From an uncultured Clostridia bacterium (lineage in GTDB: Bacteria > Bacillota > Clostridia > Oscillospirales > Butyricicoccaceae), in NCBI GenBank assembly GCA_947856675.1, contig CANUCM010000049.1, positions 1 through 6,912 of the forward strand: 6,912 nt of DNA, given 5' to 3'. Under the pieces are notes generated by a model. That model searched no databases. It worked only from the letters and a program-made list of their open reading frames with translations, and was not told the DNA's origin. Position 1 is the stretch's first letter, and the number at the start of each line of letters is the position of its first letter. Shown in pieces: positions 6,736 to 6,912 of this stretch. The position numbers were made by a program, and so were the translations under genes.

Positions 6736-6770
6736 AAAAATTGATTCGACAACCGAAATTGTCGAATCAA
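6736..6770 (-). terminator. Intrinsic terminator of the SRP RNA gene
   Basis: A perfect 12-base inverted repeat, TTGATTCGACAA (6741-6752) and TTGTCGAATCAA (6759-6770), has a six-base loop that reads TTTCGG on the minus strand. Within it a UUCG tetraloop closed by U-G can form. On the minus strand the stem runs into five T bases (6740-6736). It lies just after the SRP RNA and only 20 bases before the dnaX start. The stem is rather AT-rich for a terminator, so read-through is possible. Confidence 0.75.
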
Positions 6771-6780
6771 TACGGCAATT

Positions 6781-6912
6781 GACCCTGCCGTGCAAGGCAT
6801 TTCGAATTGTGCGCTTCGTCCGGAATCGGCATCCCCGGCTCAAGGTCGGCATGCCCGCGGCACACGCAAGGTGCCGCTTAATGCTGCTCGGTTCCCCGCC
6901 TGACATGGTTCA
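6781..6912 (-). ncRNA. ffs: Signal recognition particle RNA, 3' part (truncated by window edge)
   Basis: RNA core of the signal recognition particle. It binds Ffh and directs ribosomes making membrane and exported proteins to the translocon. The first bases of the minus strand from the right edge carry the hallmark of domain IV: GAACC, then GTCAGG (6904-6899), a three-pair stem CGG/CCG around a GGAA tetraloop (6895-6892), then AGCAGC (6888-6883). After this come ATTAAGCGG and GCGTGTGCCG (6867-6858), which matches the E. coli 4.5S RNA word for word. The length downstream of domain IV, about 100 bases, suggests the long Bacillus/Clostridium form with an Alu domain. GCACGGCAGGG (6793-6783) would be the 3' strand of the closing helix, whose partner lies outside the window. 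The 3' end near 6781 is an estimate. The position just before dnaX matches scr in Bacillus subtilis. Confidence 0.9.

Noticed and set aside
6741..6770. Attachment site or tRNA 3' end suggested by the TCGAATC sequence
   Set aside because: There is no acceptor stem or cloverleaf, and the perfect stem followed by T bases after the SRP RNA is better explained as a terminator.
6676..6906. 76-residue minus-strand frame upstream of dnaX
   Set aside because: It is translation of the SRP RNA and its terminator hairpin; it has no protein-like composition.

Overview
The window looks like ordinary chromosome from a GC-rich, Gram-positive anaerobe of the Clostridia, most likely Oscillospirales/Ruminococcaceae-like. 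This rests on gene order and protein style, not on a database search. Three things point that way. The order SRP RNA – dnaX – ebfC(yaaK) – recR is the classic Firmicutes arrangement. The glutamyl-tRNA synthetase carries the N-terminal extension I associate with clostridial enzymes. A LytR-CpsA-Psr wall ligase and a secreted SLH-domain protein fit a thick-walled, S-layer-type envelope. Third codon positions are strongly G/C, which creates several long antisense shadow frames that are not genes.

Layout from left to right. On the minus strand, gltX (18-1685) runs off the left side into a barely visible next gene whose start overlaps the gltX end (1-28). A 232-base divergent intergenic region (1686-1917) holds a good gltX promoter on the minus strand and one or two -10 elements for the plus-strand gene. 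That gene is a membrane-anchored LCP-family protein (1918-2964), the only plus-strand gene. It ends in a strong, symmetric hairpin (2964-2996) that can also stop transcription arriving from the minus-strand genes on the right.

From the right edge, reading leftwards on the minus strand, come the 3' part of the SRP RNA gene (6912 to about 6781), its terminator hairpin (6736-6770), dnaX (5129-6715), ebfC (4786-5115), recR (4176-4775) and a secreted DUF4430 plus SLH protein (3006-4139). dnaX, ebfC and recR are separated by only 10-13 bases and form one operon. The secreted protein lies 36 bases after recR with no visible terminator between them, so it may be the operon tail.

Functionally, dnaX (clamp loader), EbfC (nucleoid-associated protein) and RecR (recombinational repair) form a replication/repair set, and the SRP RNA upstream serves protein export. 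gltX supplies charged tRNA, and the LCP protein attaches glycopolymers to the wall. I found no mobile element, CRISPR array, phage gene or clear novel system. The points most worth a second look are the SRP RNA missed by ORF-only reading, its terminator that contains two perfect Spo0A-box sequences just ahead of dnaX, and the odd secreted protein at the end of the recR operon.
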